In this document: positions 63,871-64,000 of the stretch, one piece after another
How the letters are laid out: the number at the start of each line of letters is the position of its first letter
Numbering within the stretch: the first letter of the stretch is position 1
Source: Rhodanobacteraceae bacterium
GTDB taxonomy: Bacteria > Pseudomonadota > Gammaproteobacteria > Xanthomonadales > SZUA-5
Assembly: GCA_016713135.1 (NCBI GenBank)
Contig: JADJPR010000001.1
Coordinates: 248,001-312,000, forward strand
Reading direction: 5' to 3'
Length of the DNA: 64,000 nt
Position numbers and translations under genes: made by a program
The notes under the pieces: model-generated
What the model was told of the DNA's origin: nothing
Seen by the model: the letters and a program-made list of their open reading frames with translations, nothing else
The model's database searches: none

Positions 63871-64000
63871 CTATTCGAAGCCGTTCGCGTACAGCAAGGG
63901 CGCCGGCGTTGTCGCTTCGGTTCCGCCGATCGGTCCCAGCACCAGCTCGTAGGGGCCTCCAGTTGTGCGGCCACTGCTGGCGGTCGCCAGCTCGAGTTCG
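63871..64000 (-). CDS. C-terminal end of a further GFE-tagged protein (5' part beyond window)
   Basis: On the minus strand the frame runs from the window edge to a TAG at 63873-63871. It encodes about 42 residues that end ...PAPLLYANGFE. Only the tail is present, so the family cannot be named. The end matches IFQNGFE of the 59049-62186 product. It converges on the 62260-63834 gene with 36 bases between the stops. Confidence 0.6.
   Translation of the reverse strand, partial: ELELATASSGRTTGGPYELVLGPIGGTEATTPAPLLYANGFE

Overview
The window is GC-rich DNA from a gammaproteobacterium, most probably of the Lysobacterales/Xanthomonadales. The evidence is the order lptG-lptF-pepA-holC, PlsB- and AceE-type housekeeping genes, many large Sec-exported proteins, and dispersed GTGGGAGCGGCTTCAGCC-type intergenic repeats. 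At least nine conserved genes, including the normally essential aceE, carry single-base frameshifts, so part of this sequence may be uncorrected long-read or metagenome assembly.

Layout. 1-9.7 kb: plsB (partial), a lipoprotein, an APH-fold phosphotransferase, xerD, an RDD membrane protein, an LTA-synthase-like sulfatase-fold enzyme coupled to a beta-barrel protein, and a small exported protein. 9.8-19.1 kb: a secreted Lys-C-like protease, two methyltransferase genes, and a secreted RCC1-type beta-propeller. The protease and the propeller share an unrecognised C-terminal module. 19.2-26.6 kb: lptG, lptF, pepA, holC, aceE. 26.6-35.1 kb: a scar of two pseudogene fragments, then a type I restriction-modification locus (hsdR-hsdS-X-hsdM). 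X is an A+T-richer gene for a PIN-like, coiled-coil, membrane-anchored protein. 35.1-42.6 kb: a conserved hypothetical gene with a strong terminator, then a compact cassette of Sfp-type phosphopantetheinyl transferase, an acyl carrier protein with an apparent signal peptide and long acidic stalk, an FkbH-like glyceryl-ACP enzyme and an FkbI-like acyl-CoA dehydrogenase; then an ABC-type permease. 42.6-50.9 kb: a BlaI/BlaR1-like regulatory pair with visible operators, a nitroreductase, a PHB-depolymerase-like exported esterase, an array of alternating palindromes, and a btuB-type receptor behind a cobalamin riboswitch. 51-58.9 kb: a signalling block (ECF sigma factor, FHA protein, FHA-AAA+ regulator, Ser/Thr kinase) bracketed by two inverted, near-identical copies of a 237-239 bp MITE. 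59-64 kb: three exported proteins that all end in, or very near, the same short tag ...[F/Y/H]-x-[N/D]-G-F-E.

Two patterns cut across the window. First, seven intergenic regions are inverted repeats whose arms are short tandem words, for example (GGGCACG)n, (GGTTGTG)n or (GTGAAAG)n, and the word differs from locus to locus. Some touch or replace stop codons, and arm-like inserts lie inside aceE and hsdR. Second, the most unusual gene sets are the PPTase/exported-ACP/FkbH/FkbI cassette, the PIN-like protein inside the type I R-M operon, and the GFE-tailed exported proteins.
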